Below, piece by piece: positions 29,215 to 42,866 of a DNA stretch of 64,000 bases (its first letter is position 1; each line of letters opens with the position of its first letter). A program made the translations under genes and the position numbers. The DNA is from CAXMMR01 sp965198995 (GTDB lineage: Bacteria; Pseudomonadota; Alphaproteobacteria; Acetobacterales; Acetobacteraceae): assembly GCA_965198995.1 (NCBI GenBank), contig CBDAQG010000002.1, positions 1,612,001-1,676,000 of the forward strand, read 5' to 3'. A model generated the notes under the pieces. It saw only the letters and a program-made list of their open reading frames with translations, was not told the origin of the DNA and did no database searches.

Positions 29215-29242
29215 TTGGCGCCGCGTCGGTCAGTGCTATAGT
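29215..29242 (+). promoter_or_regulatory. Candidate promoter of ssb
   Basis: TTGGCG (29215-29220), 16-base spacer, TATAGT (29237-29242), preceded by TGC. It ends 28 bases before the ssb start. No SOS-box-like palindrome was seen. Confidence 0.5.
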
Positions 29243-29270
29243 GCGCCGATTCGGAACGGGGATCGAGACG

Positions 29271-29777
29271 ATGGCGGGCAGCGTCAACAAGGTGATTCTG
29301 ATCGGCAATCTCGGCAAGGATCCCGAGGTGCGCAACAGCTCCTCGGGTTCGAAGATCGTCACCTTCAATCTCGCCACCTCCGAGACCTGGAACGACAAGG
29401 CGACGAACGAGCGCAAGGAGAAGACCGAGTGGCATCGGGTGGTGATCTTCAATGACCGCCTCGCCGACGTCGCCGAGCGCTACCTCAAGAAGGGCAAGAA
29501 GATTTACCTAGAGGGCTCGCTGCAAACCCGGAAGTGGACTGACCAGTCGGGCGTCGAGAAGTATACGACCGAGGTGGTGCTGGATCGCTTCCGCGGTGAC
29601 TTCCAGATGATCGACGGCGGCGCTCGCGGCGGCGAGGAAGGCGAGAGCGGCGGCTACTCCGGTGGCTACCAGGCCCGCGACAAGCCGGCCGCCGCCCGCG
29701 CCCCAGCCGGCGGCCGTGCCCAGCCGAGCTGGGAGCCCCCCTCCGGCAGCGACCTGGACGACGAAATCCCCTTCTAA
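29271..29777 (+). CDS. ssb: Single-stranded DNA-binding protein
   Basis: 168 aa. OB fold (1-110): MAGSVNKVILIGNLGKDPEV, TEWHRVVIFNDRLADVAERY, KGKKIYLEGSLQTRKWTD. Gly/Ala-rich linker and the acidic C-terminal tip DLDDEIPF that recruits repair and replication partners. Start ATG 29271; 29241 is in frame but not family-like. Next to uvrA and gyrA, a DNA-maintenance neighbourhood. Confidence 0.97.
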   Translation: MAGSVNKVILIGNLGKDPEVRNSSSGSKIVTFNLATSETWNDKATNERKEKTEWHRVVIFNDRLADVAERYLKKGKKIYLEGSLQTRKWTDQSGVEKYTTEVVLDRFRGDFQMIDGGARGGEEGESGGYSGGYQARDKPAAARAPAGGRAQPSWEPPSGSDLDDEIPF

Positions 29778-29787
29778 ATGCCGAAAG

Positions 29788-29846
29788 ATCGGTTTCCAAA
29801 GGCCCCCGGCCTTTGGTGGGTCCAGGGCAAAGCCCTGGCCTTCCTT
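29788..29846. repeat. Family G inverted type I unit between ssb and gyrA
   Basis: CCAAAGGCCCCCGGCCTTTGG then CCAGGGCAAAGCCCTGG. It ends 11 bases before the gyrA ATG, so it lies in the gyrA leader. Confidence 0.85.
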
Positions 29847-29857
29847 AAGGCCTCCGT

Positions 29858-32804
<2,947 letters not shown>

Positions 32805-32812
<8 letters not shown>

Positions 32813-33311
32813 CAAGCGGGTCGGCGTCTATCCGGGCACGTTCGACCCAGTCACCAACGGCCATGTCGACATCATCGCGCGTGCCGCCAAGCTGCTTGAC
32901 AGGCTGGTGATCGGCGTCGCCCAGAACGCCGGCAAGGGGCCGCTGTTCGGCGCCGAGGAGCGCGCCGAGCTGGTGCGCGACGCAGTGGCGCCGATCGCCG
33001 CGCGCACCGGCTGCGCGATCGAGGTCACCCACTTCGCGACGCTGCTGATCGACTTCGCCCGCAGCCATCGCGCCAGCATGATCGTTCGCGGCCTTCGAGC
33101 GGTATCCGACTTTGACTACGAGTTCCAGATGGCCGGGATGAACTACCGGCTGGACCCGGCAGTCGAGACGGTGTTCCTGATGGCCTCCGAGACGCATCAG
33201 TTCATCTCCTCGCGCTTCGTCAAGGAAATTGCCCGGCTCGGCGGCGACATCTCCTCTTTCGTGCCGCCGCTGGCGCTGCACCGGACGTTGGCGTCGCTTA
33301 AAGGCGGGTAG
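32805..33311 (+). CDS. coaD: Phosphopantetheine adenylyltransferase
   Basis: 168 aa. Penultimate CoA-synthesis step. Nucleotidyl-transferase motif GVYPGTFDPVTNGHVDIIAR, GLRAVSDFDYEFQMAGMN, and ISSRFVKEIARLGGD. ATG 32805 overlaps gyrA by 8 bases; gyrA-coaD-cyclophilin is a frequent alphaproteobacterial order. Confidence 0.97.
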
Positions 33312-33437
33312 CAAGCCTGGCAGCAGCGCGAGGCGGCGGCTTAGTCGTGATGCAGGATGTGCTTGACCCGATGGCGTTTGCATGGCGAAAGGGCGCCGGC
33401 CCGCGGCACCGCGGCACACGACCACGAAGGGCGGGAC

Positions 33438-33995
33438 ATGCTGCGCCGGACCTTGCTTGCAACACTCGTGACGATTGGAACCCTGATGTCGGCCACCGCC
33501 GAGGCGCAAGCCCCCACCGACCCCGCCAACACCGCCTATCTCGACCTCAAGGGTGGCCGGGTCGTCATCCGGCTGCGACCCGACCTGGCGCCCAAGCACG
33601 TCGCCCGGGTCAAGGAGTTGATGGCCGAGCATTTCTACGACGGCACGCCGTTCCACCGCGTCATTGAGGGCTTCATGGCGCAGGGCGGCGACCCGACCGG
33701 CAGCGGCACCGGCGGCTCCAAGCTGCCCGACCTGCCGGCGGAGTTCACCGACAGCGTTCACTTCCTGCGCGGCACGGTCGGCGCCGCCCGCACCTCGGAT
33801 CCGAACAGCGCCAACTCGCAGTTCTTCATCATGTTCGCGCCGGCGCCGTCGCTGGATGGACAGTACACGATCTGGGGGCAGGTTGTGTCCGGCATGCAGT
33901 ACGTGGATGCAATCAAGCGTGGCAACGGGTCGAGCGGAATGGTGCAAGATCCGGATCGCATCATACATATGAGCCTCGCGTCGGACGCGAAGTAG
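33438..33995 (+). CDS. Periplasmic peptidyl-prolyl cis-trans isomerase (cyclophilin)
   Basis: 185 aa. Signal peptide MLRRTLLATLVTIGTLMSAT ending near AEAQA. Cyclophilin core: GGRVVIRLRPDLAPKHVARV, FHRVIEGFMAQGGDPTGSG, GAARTSDPNSANSQFFIMFA, YTIWGQVVSGMQYVD. It accelerates proline isomerisation during protein folding outside the cytoplasm. ATG 33438 is preceded by AAGGGCGGG. Confidence 0.93.
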   Translation: MLRRTLLATLVTIGTLMSATAEAQAPTDPANTAYLDLKGGRVVIRLRPDLAPKHVARVKELMAEHFYDGTPFHRVIEGFMAQGGDPTGSGTGGSKLPDLPAEFTDSVHFLRGTVGAARTSDPNSANSQFFIMFAPAPSLDGQYTIWGQVVSGMQYVDAIKRGNGSSGMVQDPDRIIHMSLASDAK

Positions 33996-34032
33996 AGGCC
34001 GGGCCGCTCATGCGGTCCGGGGCTGGTGGCAA

Positions 34033-34108
34033 GAGCCTGTAGCTCAGTCGGTAGAGCACGTGACTTTTAATCATGGGGTCGTGGGTTCGAGCCCCACCGG
34101 GCTCACCA
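34033..34108 (+). tRNA. tRNA-Lys (TTT)
   Basis: Acceptor GAGCCTG/CGGGCTC (one T-G pair), D-arm AGCTCAGTCGGTAGAGC, anticodon stem CGTGA/TCATG with loop CTTTTAA (anticodon TTT), T-arm GTGGGTTCGAGCCCCAC, discriminator A, encoded CCA. Confidence 0.97.
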
Positions 34109-34256
34109 CGCCGCGCTCGCACCACTCGCCCGTCAAAGATAGCCATGTGCGCTGCACAGAGGCCTATTCACGCTGCGCAACCGTTCATTATGCATATTTA
34201 CTTCTCCTGACGTGTTCATCTGCGCTCTAACAAGACTGCATCGCGGATCAACACTC

Positions 34257-34952
34257 GTGCTCGATAACCGTCTCGCCCATCGCCTGAACCCAGCCTCGTC
34301 CGACATGCCGCTCGACGGTGTGGCCGTCCTGGGTCAGGCCGTGCGCGAGCTGTTTGCCGGCAAGCTCGCCGTCGTCTCGTCCTTTGGAGCCGAGTCGGCG
34401 GTGTTGCTGGCGATGGTTGCCGACATCGATTGCGCGACGCCGGTGCTGTTCATCGAGACGCGGCAGCATTTTGCCGAGACGCTGGCCTATCGGCGCCGGC
34501 TGACGGCGGCGCTCGGCCTGACCGACGTGCGCGACGTGGCCGCGCTCGAGGCCGAACTGCGGGAGGCGGATCCGGCCGGCGAGCTGTGGCAGTATGACCC
34601 CGACGCATGCTGCGCCCTGCGCAAGGTGACGCCGCTTGAGCGTGCGCTGCGACCGTTCGAGGCTTGGGTGACGGGCCGCAAGCGGGCCCAATCCACGACC
34701 CGCGCGGGGCTGCCGTTTCTAGAGGCTGCCGCCGGCAAGGTGAAGATCAATCCGTTGGCCGACTGGACCAGCGAGCGCATCGAAGCCGAGATGGTGCGTC
34801 GTGACCTGCCGCGTCATCCGCTGGCTGGCGTTGGCTACCCGTCGATCGGCTGCGCGACCTGCACCCGGGCGGTTGCCGCTGGCGAGGACCCGCGCAGCGG
34901 CCGCTGGTCGGGCACCGGCAAGATGGAATGCGGCATCCACCTCCCATCATAG
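34257..34952 (+). CDS. cysH: Assimilatory adenylyl-sulfate (APS) reductase
   Basis: 231 aa from GTG 34257; GTG 34212 is an alternative start. Reduces activated sulfate to sulfite with thioredoxin. PP-loop-like LAVVSSFGAESAVLLAMVAD, then DACCALRKVTPLERAL and GCATCTRAVAAGED: the CC plus CxxC cysteines bind a 4Fe-4S cluster, marking the APS-using (rather than PAPS) type. C-terminal catalytic Cys in KMECGIHLPS. The upstream 34170-34210 is AT-rich, a likely promoter. No other cys genes are in view. Confidence 0.9.
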   Translation: MLDNRLAHRLNPASSDMPLDGVAVLGQAVRELFAGKLAVVSSFGAESAVLLAMVADIDCATPVLFIETRQHFAETLAYRRRLTAALGLTDVRDVAALEAELREADPAGELWQYDPDACCALRKVTPLERALRPFEAWVTGRKRAQSTTRAGLPFLEAAAGKVKINPLADWTSERIEAEMVRRDLPRHPLAGVGYPSIGCATCTRAVAAGEDPRSGRWSGTGKMECGIHLPS

Positions 34953-34968
34953 CTCGTCGATCGGGATC

Positions 34969-35006
34969 CAAGGGCCAGCCCTTGGCAGGCCTCGGCAGAG
35001 GCCAGC
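34969..35006. repeat. Degenerate family G remnant
   Basis: CCAAGGGCCAGCCCTTGG followed by GGCCTCGGCAGAGGCC; two short palindromes in the same relative order as intact units. Upstream of fdhD. Confidence 0.45.
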
Positions 35007-35025
35007 CTTGCTTGCTTCACCGTCG

Positions 35026-35829
35026 GTGACGGACCCCTCGCGCCTGCTGTCGCGTCTCGCCGTGCGCGCCGGCGAGCGCGTCCCAGGCGAGCGTGTCTTG
35101 GCCGAGGAATGCGCCGTCGCGTTCAGCTACAACCGCCTGTCGCACGCCGTGATGATGGCGACGCCGGACGACCTTGAGGACTTGGCCCTCGGCTTCAGCC
35201 TCAACGAGGCCATCCTCGACGAGGTCACCCAACTACACGACTTCCAGGTCGTCGCGCCGCCTGGCGAGGATGTCGGGCTGGAGCTGCGGATGTGGATCGA
35301 TGAGGCCAGGATGGGCCAACTGGAGAAGCGCCGCCGCAGGATGGCCGGGCCGACCGGTTGCGGGCTCTGCGGCCTGGAAAGCCTGTCAGACGCCGTCCAG
35401 CTGCCAGCTCAGGTGCCGGACGGCCCCGGTTTCACCGCCAAGCAGGTCGCCGAGGCGATGGCGTCGCTCGCGCCGGCACAGACGCTCAACCATGCGACTC
35501 GCGCCGTGCACGCCGCAGGCTTCTGGACACCGACGCTGGGGCTGGTGGCTGTGCGCGAGGATGTTGGCCGGCACAACGCTTTGGACAAGCTGGCCGGCGC
35601 TCTGGCGCGCCAGGGCATGAGCGTTGATCAGGGCATCGTCGCATTGACGAGTCGCCTGTCCGTGGAGCTGGTGCAGAAGGCTGCCCGAATGGGAGCGCCG
35701 GTGCTGGCGGCGATATCGGCGCCGACGGCATTGGCAGTGCGGGTCGCCGAACGGTGCGGCATGACCCTGATCGGCGTCGCTCGCGCGGACGGCTACGAGG
35801 TCTTCTCGGGAGCACGACGAGTCATATGA
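35026..35829 (+). CDS. fdhD: FdhD, formate dehydrogenase sulfurtransferase
   Basis: 267 aa from GTG 35026 (TTG 35008 possible). Delivers sulphur to the Mo-bis-MGD cofactor of formate dehydrogenase. The CxxC motif is in GPTGCGLCGLESL; also ALGFSLNEAILDE, LNHATRAVHAAGFW, REDVGRHNALDKLAGAL, VAERCGMTLIGVARADGYEV. No formate dehydrogenase genes lie in the window. Confidence 0.93.
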   Translation: MTDPSRLLSRLAVRAGERVPGERVLAEECAVAFSYNRLSHAVMMATPDDLEDLALGFSLNEAILDEVTQLHDFQVVAPPGEDVGLELRMWIDEARMGQLEKRRRRMAGPTGCGLCGLESLSDAVQLPAQVPDGPGFTAKQVAEAMASLAPAQTLNHATRAVHAAGFWTPTLGLVAVREDVGRHNALDKLAGALARQGMSVDQGIVALTSRLSVELVQKAARMGAPVLAAISAPTALAVRVAERCGMTLIGVARADGYEVFSGARRVI

Positions 35830-35830
35830 G

Positions 35831-35940
35831 GTAAGGACCTCGCCCTCGACCCCGCGCAGGGTGCCGCCCTAATCCTTTACTGACAAGAATGGGATTTGGT
35901 GCCGCGGGCCCCAGCGGGTCCAGGGCAGAGCCCTGGGTTC
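35831..35940. repeat. Family G pair between fdhD and tonB
   Basis: Diverged left unit (GACCTCGCCCTCGACC) and inverted type II at ~35903-35938 (CCGCGGGCCCCAGCGGGTCC, CCAGGGCAGAGCCCTGG). Between convergent fdhD and tonB. Confidence 0.65.
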
Positions 35941-36696
35941 CTAACCGCTGCTATCCGCCGAGATCTCGATCGGCACGGTGATCGTGATCGCCGAGGTCGG
36001 CATATGGCCGCGGAACGGGTAGACGGTCGCCCGCACTGCCGCCAGCGCCGCCTTATCGATCAGGCCATTGCCGCTGGAGCGCAGGACCGTCGCCGAGGTC
36101 ACGGCGCCGCTCGGCTGGACCACCGCCTGGATCACCGCCGTGCCGCTGGCGTTGATCGCCTGGAGCTGCGGGCTGATCTCGACATGGCTCTGAATGGCGT
36201 TGTGCAGACCGGCGCGATAAGGGCCGATGCCGGAGTTGTCCTGCACCGGAGCTGCCGGCGGCGGATGCGGAACCGGCGGCGCGGTGGAGGTGACCTCCGG
36301 TGGCGGCGTCTCGACCGGCGGCGCGGTTCGGCTGATGTGCTTCGGCTTGACCGGCGGCGGCTTGGGCGCCGCGATGTGGCTCGGCGGTGCGTAGTCGGGC
36401 ACCTTGAAGGCCAAAGGCGGCGGCGGCGGCGGCTGCACTTCGGGCACAGGGGGCGGGGGCACCGGCGGCGGCGGCACGCTTTGCAGCGGCGTCGGCGGCG
36501 GCAGCGTCACCATCTTGACCTGCATCGGCGGCGGCGGTGGCGGCGGCGTCTGCTCACCGACGAACGTCAGCATCGCGGCGAGGATCAGCAGGACGATCAG
36601 GACGGACGCGGCGGTCGCGCGCGTCATGCCGATCTCGTTCGGCTCCCAGCCGTGGTGGGATGGGCCGCCCGAGGATGGAAGTGTCGTCACGCTCAT
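35941..36696 (-). CDS. tonB: TonB family energy transducer
   Basis: 251 aa. Cytoplasmic N terminus, one transmembrane segment (about 27-47, TAASVLIVLLILAAMLTFV), a very proline-rich periplasmic spacer (about 50-165), and a C-terminal TonB domain (about 175-251: SGTAVIQAVVQPSGAVTSAT, LIDKAALAAVRATVYPF). It couples the proton-motive force to outer-membrane transporters. ExbB/ExbD are not in the window. Likely the last gene of a minus-strand run after the ABC exporter and a secreted protein. Confidence 0.9.
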   Translation of the reverse strand: MSVTTLPSSGGPSHHGWEPNEIGMTRATAASVLIVLLILAAMLTFVGEQTPPPPPPPMQVKMVTLPPPTPLQSVPPPPVPPPPVPEVQPPPPPPLAFKVPDYAPPSHIAAPKPPPVKPKHISRTAPPVETPPPEVTSTAPPVPHPPPAAPVQDNSGIGPYRAGLHNAIQSHVEISPQLQAINASGTAVIQAVVQPSGAVTSATVLRSSGNGLIDKAALAAVRATVYPFRGHMPTSAITITVPIEISADSSG

Positions 36697-36788
36697 CGTC
36701 GTTCAGCCGCTCCTCGTCCGCTTCGCGTCAGTCCAGCCTGCGCTTCTATGACCGCACTGCAACACGCACGCAACAGTCGTGCCGGTTC

Positions 36789-37169
36789 TTACGGCGGCGG
36801 CGGGGGCGACGCCAGAGCGGCAGCGAAGTCGTGGCAGCCGGCGCCCTTCGGCGCAGCGAGACAGAAGCGCGACGCATCCTGACCGCAGAGGCGTGCGGCG
36901 TCGGTATAGTTCATCGCCAGCACGTCGCGCGCGACCGGCAGGTCTGAATCATGATGAACCACGTCATAGTGAATGGCTTCCAGCGTGGTTTTCCACTGCG
37001 CGAGCTGGTCAAGGCAGGCCCGGCTCGTCACCGCCGTCTTGTTGGACTGCAGCACGGCGACCGCCGCCTTCATCTGCTCGAGCTGCGGCTGCGCGTTGTC
37101 GAGGTCGTCGGCCAGGACAGGTGCGGAGGCGCAGCCGAGCAGAACGGCGATGACGATGAGGCGGCGCAT
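36789..37169 (-). CDS. Secreted hypothetical protein with conserved cysteines
   Basis: 126 aa from ATG 37169. Signal peptide MRRLIVIAVLLGCASAPVLA. Mature part is helical with CLDQLAQWKTTLEAIHYDVV, LCGQDASRFCLAAPKGAGCH: four cysteines, possibly two disulphides. ATG 37220 overlaps the ABC exporter stop (ATGA) and is an alternative start. Family not recognised. Confidence 0.6.
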   Translation of the reverse strand: MRRLIVIAVLLGCASAPVLADDLDNAQPQLEQMKAAVAVLQSNKTAVTSRACLDQLAQWKTTLEAIHYDVVHHDSDLPVARDVLAMNYTDAARLCGQDASRFCLAAPKGAGCHDFAAALASPPPPP

Positions 37170-37216
37170 GGGCGACACTCTGCCATCGCGCGCACGCCGC
37201 GCGAAGACCCGCCGGC

Positions 37217-39001
<1,785 letters not shown>

Positions 39002-39233
39002 CGCACGTTCGATGCGCCGCCGATGGCGGGCGATCGTCCTCTGATCAGGAAGCTGGAACCGGGCACCGCACGAGGGCGGCGGAGGCTAGCCTTGACGGTT
39101 CGACGTCAGGCCAGCGCTGGGAAAGAGTGCGATTGTCATGATCGGCATGAGGCTCTCTCCCTGGTTCAAGTCGCGATAGGCGTGTCTAGCGAGGCGGGTG
39201 AGTGTGGCGCAAGCCTTTTTCGCCGCGCAGAAG

Positions 39234-39284
39234 CAAGGCCAGGGCTCTGCCCTGGACCCGCTGGGGCCCGAGGCCCCAGACCCC
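39234..39284. repeat. Family G single type II unit
   Basis: GGCCAGGGCTCTGCCCTGG and CTGGGGCCCGAGGCCCCAG. It lies 3' of the GT9/TPR gene (minus); the rest of 39002-39290 shows no gene. Confidence 0.85.
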
Positions 39285-39290
39285 GAATAT

Positions 39291-40520
39291 TTAGATCGAC
39301 CGTGGCTTACAGGTTAGGGCCTTGAGCGCCTCTGTCATCGCCTCGATCACGGCGGGCCAGTTGCCTAACTGGGGCTGCCGCCAGAGCCGGGCCGTCTCGT
39401 ACCAGGGCGATTTCTCGCCGGCGAGTAGCCAGCGCCAATCCGGCCGGCGCGACAGCATCACCCAACAGGGCTGGCCCATCGCGCAGGCAAGATGCGCGGT
39501 GCCGGTTTCGACGGCGATCAGCAGGTCGAGGTTGGCCAGGATCGCCGCCGTCTCGCCGAAATCCGTGAGGTTTGGCGCCAGGTCGATGAGGCCCGGTCGC
39601 CGGGCGATGACGCTCGGCGCTTCGACGGCGCGCGCGCCATGCTGAAGCGAGGCGAAGGCGATTCCCGGCAGGGCAAGCAACGGCGCCAGCAGCGCCGCCG
39701 CATGGCCTTGCGGCAATGACCGCACGGGGTCCTGATCGTTGCGTGGTTCGCCGCCCCAGACCAGCCCGACCCGCATCCGCCCGGCGCGGGGCTGCATCTG
39801 CTCCAGTTTCGCCGCCCAGTGCGCCCGCCGCGCTGGATCAGCCGACAGATGACCCCCGGCGAGCGGGATCGTCTCGAGCGTGGTCGAGGAGCGCAGCGGC
39901 AGCAACTTGTCTTCAGTCCAGAGATCGTAGCCAGGCCGAGCCTTGGCGGCGCGGTCGATGACCTGCGACACGCCGGGGACGCGGCGCAGCACCGGGAGCG
40001 TGGACGCGTGACCTGCGAGGATGACGGTGGCGCCTGCCGCCGCCAGGTTTGGCACGTAGCGGGAGAACTGGAACGCATCGCCGAAGCCGTCCCAGCAGAT
40101 AACAAGCAGGGTGCGGCCGCGTAGCGGCTGGCTGATCCATTCACGCGTGGGCTCTTCGAGCGGCGGCGCGAGGGCCCGCGTTGCAATCCAATCCTGCCAG
40201 CCCTCGGCATAGCGTCCGGCCAGCAGCAGCATCGAGCCGAGTGAGCTGCGATGGTAAAGGTTGTCCGGCTCGCGGGCGACCGCCGCGCGCAATGCGGCAA
40301 TCGCCTCATCGATACGCATCGTGTCAAGCAGGACGCGCGAGAGCGGTCCCAAGGCGGTCGTCAGCTCCGGGTCGATCGCCAGCGCGGCGCGCAGGTAGGG
40401 CTCAGCTTCTTCGGGCCGCTGCGCGCGCAACAGGTCGCCGCCGAACATCAAGTGCATCCGGGCCATGTCGCGCAGGCGCAGGGTGACGGCGGGGGGCACG
40501 GCAAAACGTTGGTCACTCAT
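39291..40520 (-). CDS. TPR-containing glycosyltransferase family 9-like protein
   Basis: 409 aa. N-terminal TPR units (about 20-110: RPEEAEPYLRAALAIDPELT, IDEAIAALRAAVAREPDNLY), then a GT9/heptosyltransferase-like part: LLVICWDGFGDAFQFSRYVP, VGLVWGGEPRND and IAVETGTAHLACAMGQPCWV, the usual donor-site signature. The acceptor is unknown. ATG 40520 is the family-like start; the upstream open frame is Arg-rich and rejected. Confidence 0.83.
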   Translation of the reverse strand: MSDQRFAVPPAVTLRLRDMARMHLMFGGDLLRAQRPEEAEPYLRAALAIDPELTTALGPLSRVLLDTMRIDEAIAALRAAVAREPDNLYHRSSLGSMLLLAGRYAEGWQDWIATRALAPPLEEPTREWISQPLRGRTLLVICWDGFGDAFQFSRYVPNLAAAGATVILAGHASTLPVLRRVPGVSQVIDRAAKARPGYDLWTEDKLLPLRSSTTLETIPLAGGHLSADPARRAHWAAKLEQMQPRAGRMRVGLVWGGEPRNDQDPVRSLPQGHAAALLAPLLALPGIAFASLQHGARAVEAPSVIARRPGLIDLAPNLTDFGETAAILANLDLLIAVETGTAHLACAMGQPCWVMLSRRPDWRWLLAGEKSPWYETARLWRQPQLGNWPAVIEAMTEALKALTCKPRSI

Positions 40521-40604
40521 CACGCCAGCGTAGCGGCTGCGCGGCTGCTCTGGAACCCGCGCGCAGTTGGCGATAGGGTCCGCCCGCCGCGTTGGAGAAG
40601 CCCC

Positions 40605-41006
40605 ATGTCTCGTCCGTCTATCAGATCGCCTGCTGTCTGGGCCGTGTTCGTCTGCCTCGGAGCGAGCGGCCTGAGCCAGCCCGGACGCGCGGCCGATGCC
40701 GATGCCGCCTGGACGCCGAAGGGCTGCGGCGAACAGCCGGCCAAGCCGACGCTCGACCTGCATGACCGGGCTTCCTACAACAAGAGCGTCGACCTGGTCG
40801 GCCAGTATGAGACCAAGGCCAAGGCGTGGAACGTCTGCGTGCAGAAGTCAGCCGCGACCGACATGAGCGCCGTCAGCGCCGAGGCGCGCAGCCGGATGAG
40901 CGCGATCAGCCACAGCGCTAGCGCCGAGCAGACGCAGCTCTATGCCGGCTTCGGCGAGTTCTCCGGCGAGTTCAAGGCGGCTGGCGACAAGCTTTCCAAG
41001 CAGTAG
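40605..41006 (+). CDS. Secreted hypothetical protein
   Basis: 133 aa. Ribosome site GGAGAAG. Signal peptide (PAVWAVFVCLGASGLSQPGR-AADA). Mature part helical: DRASYNKSVDLVGQYETKAK, WNVCVQKSAATDMSAVSAEA; two cysteines (KGCGEQ, NVCVQ). It resembles in layout the next gene and the protein at 36.8 kb. Family not recognised. Confidence 0.6.
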   Translation: MSRPSIRSPAVWAVFVCLGASGLSQPGRAADADAAWTPKGCGEQPAKPTLDLHDRASYNKSVDLVGQYETKAKAWNVCVQKSAATDMSAVSAEARSRMSAISHSASAEQTQLYAGFGEFSGEFKAAGDKLSKQ

Positions 41007-41027
41007 ATGAACAAGGAAGACACCCGC

Positions 41028-41366
41028 ATGCGCCACGCTACTTCGACGTTTCTGCTGATCGGCGCGCTCCTGCTTGGCGGCGCCGTCAGCGCGCGGGCCG
41101 ACGACGATGGTTCGCAGCCGGGCGACCAGTCGCTCACTTGCGACCAGGTCAACGCCCAGGTCACGACGGAAAACAACATCGTCAACACGCAGGGCGCGCT
41201 GGTGCAGAAGTATAACGCGGGCACCGGCACCTCGGTGGACGGCGTGTCTTCAGCGACGGCGATGGATCATGCCAGAGAGGGTATCGCCCAGCACAAGGCG
41301 GATGCGGCGACCGCGCGTGGACATGCGCTCGTGAAGCTGGGGCAGTCAAAGAAGTGTTTCAAGTAG
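41028..41366 (+). CDS. Secreted hypothetical protein
   Basis: 112 aa from ATG 41028, with AAGGAAG upstream; ATG 41007 directly after the preceding stop is an alternative. Signal peptide STFLLIGALLLGGAVSARA. Mature: LTCDQVNAQVTTENNIVNTQ, then helix HAREGIAQHKADAATARGHA, ending in KKCFK; two cysteines at either end. Probably cotranscribed with the preceding gene. Confidence 0.6.
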   Translation: MRHATSTFLLIGALLLGGAVSARADDDGSQPGDQSLTCDQVNAQVTTENNIVNTQGALVQKYNAGTGTSVDGVSSATAMDHAREGIAQHKADAATARGHALVKLGQSKKCFK

Positions 41367-41377
41367 AGTAAGGAAGC

Positions 41378-41446
41378 GGTTCTTTCTTGAAAGAAAGAAC
41401 CAAAGAGTTTTCGAAAGTTTTTTGCTTCTTTTTTTAAAAAAGAAGC
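41378..41446. terminator. Family A AT-rich hairpin pair between convergent genes
   Basis: GGTTCTTTCTTGAAAGAAAG... stem (41378-41401) and GCTTCTTTTTTTAAAAAAGA... stem (41424-41446) with T-runs. It separates the plus-strand secreted gene from minus-strand serA and could terminate both. Confidence 0.6.
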
Positions 41447-41456
41447 GCTTTCTTTG

Positions 41457-42704
41457 TCAGGCGGCCGTGAACAGCATCCGCGCGCGGATCGTCCCTTCGA
41501 TGGCTGAAATCTCGTCAAGCACCGTCGAGCATTGCTGCATCGGCACGTCGGCATCCACGCAGACATAGCCGAGCTCGGCGTCGGTCTGCAGATACTGTGA
41601 GGCGATGTTGTAGCGGCCGCGGGAGAACACGTCGTTCAGGTGGCCCAGCATGCCTGGCACGTTCCGATGGACGTGCAGGTAGCGGGTCGTCGTGACGCGA
41701 GGCGGCAGCTGCACCTGCGGGAAGTTCACGGCGCCGACGGTGCTGCCGGTCTCGGAGAACTCCAGCAGCTTGCGCGCCACCTCGGCGCCGATGCGCTCCT
41801 GCGCCTCCTCGGTGGAGCCGCCGATATGCGGCGTGAGGATGACGTTGGCGATGCCCTGCAGAGGCGAGGCAAAGCGCTCGGCGTTGCCGCCGGGCTCGAG
41901 CGGGAACACGTCGATCGCAGCGCCGGTCAGGCGCCCGGCGTGCAGGGCGGCGGCGAGCGCGTCAAGGTCGACGACATGGCCGCGGCTGTTGTTGATCAGG
42001 CAGGCGCCGCGGCGCATGTGGGCGATCTCGGCCGCGCCGATCATGGTCCGCGTGGCCGGGGTCTCGGGCACGTGCAGGGTGACGACGTCGCTGGCGGCCA
42101 GCAGCTCGGCCAGCGAGGCGGCCGGCTCGGCATTGCCGTGGCGCAGCCGGTCGGCGATGTCGAAGAACAGCACCCGCATGCCCATCGCCTCGGCGAGCGT
42201 GCTGAGCTGCGAGCCGATGTTGCCGTAGCCGACGATGCCCAGCGTCTTGCCGCGCACCTCGCGCGAGTTGACCGCCGATTTGTCCCACGCGCCCTGATGG
42301 GCGCCGTTCGAGCGCGGCACGATCCGGCGCAGCAGCATGACGATCTCGCCGATCACCAGCTCGGCGACGCTGCGGGTGTTGGAGAACGGGGCATTGAACA
42401 CCGGGATGCCGCGGCGGCGTGCGGCCGGCAGGTCGACCTGGTTGGTGCCGACCGAGAAGCAGCCGATGGCGGTGAGCGGCAGGGCGGCCTCGATGACGGA
42501 GGCGGTCATGCGGGTGCGGCTGCGGATGCCGAGCATTGCGGTCTCGGCCAGCGCCGCGGTGAGCGCCGCACCGTCCAGCGCCGTCGGTAGGCGGGTCGTG
42601 CGGGTGTAGCCCTGAGCCTCGAGGAGCGTCAGGGCGCTGTCGTTGATGCCCTCCAGCAGGAGCACCGGGATCTGGTCGCGAGACAGCGAGGGAGGTCTGG
42701 TCAT
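41457..42704 (-). CDS. serA: D-3-phosphoglycerate dehydrogenase
   Basis: 415 aa, E. coli-type SerA with a C-terminal ACT domain. First step of serine synthesis. LLLEGINDSALTLLEAQGY, GIPVFNAPFSNTRSVAELVI, NAD-binding LGIVGYGNIGSQLSTLAEAM, catalytic Arg region INNSRGHVVDLDAL and His in ILTPHIGGSTEEAQ. ACT domain about 335-415 (HVHRNVPGMLGHLNDVFSRG), suggesting serine feedback. Ends beside a family A repeat. Confidence 0.95.
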   Translation of the reverse strand: MTRPPSLSRDQIPVLLLEGINDSALTLLEAQGYTRTTRLPTALDGAALTAALAETAMLGIRSRTRMTASVIEAALPLTAIGCFSVGTNQVDLPAARRRGIPVFNAPFSNTRSVAELVIGEIVMLLRRIVPRSNGAHQGAWDKSAVNSREVRGKTLGIVGYGNIGSQLSTLAEAMGMRVLFFDIADRLRHGNAEPAASLAELLAASDVVTLHVPETPATRTMIGAAEIAHMRRGACLINNSRGHVVDLDALAAALHAGRLTGAAIDVFPLEPGGNAERFASPLQGIANVILTPHIGGSTEEAQERIGAEVARKLLEFSETGSTVGAVNFPQVQLPPRVTTTRYLHVHRNVPGMLGHLNDVFSRGRYNIASQYLQTDAELGYVCVDADVPMQQCSTVLDEISAIEGTIRARMLFTAA

Positions 42705-42744
42705 TGGTTACCGGGCTTGCTGGATGTGGAGCATTAAGCAAGGC

Positions 42745-42866
42745 CTTCTTTTTTTGAAAAAAGAAGCAAAAAACTTTTAACTTCTTGGTGTCGGGTGCCC
42801 AAGCAATATCCAGGCGGCACAGCCGTGAGAGATAAAAGTTTTTGGTCCTTTTTTGCAAAAAAGGAC
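42745..42866. repeat. Family A AT-rich pair between divergent genes
   Basis: CTTCTTTTTTTGAAAAAAGA... hairpin followed by AAAAAACTTTT, ~55-base spacer, then AAAAGTTTTTGGTCCTTTTT hairpin. Here it lies upstream of both serA and the GT2 gene, so a pure terminator role does not fit. No other gene in 42705-42956. Confidence 0.7.

Noticed and set aside
34033..34212. tRNA-Lys as integration site of a mobile element
   Set aside because: No integrase, no duplicated tRNA 3' end and no foreign gene block follow it; only a short AT-rich promoter-like region.
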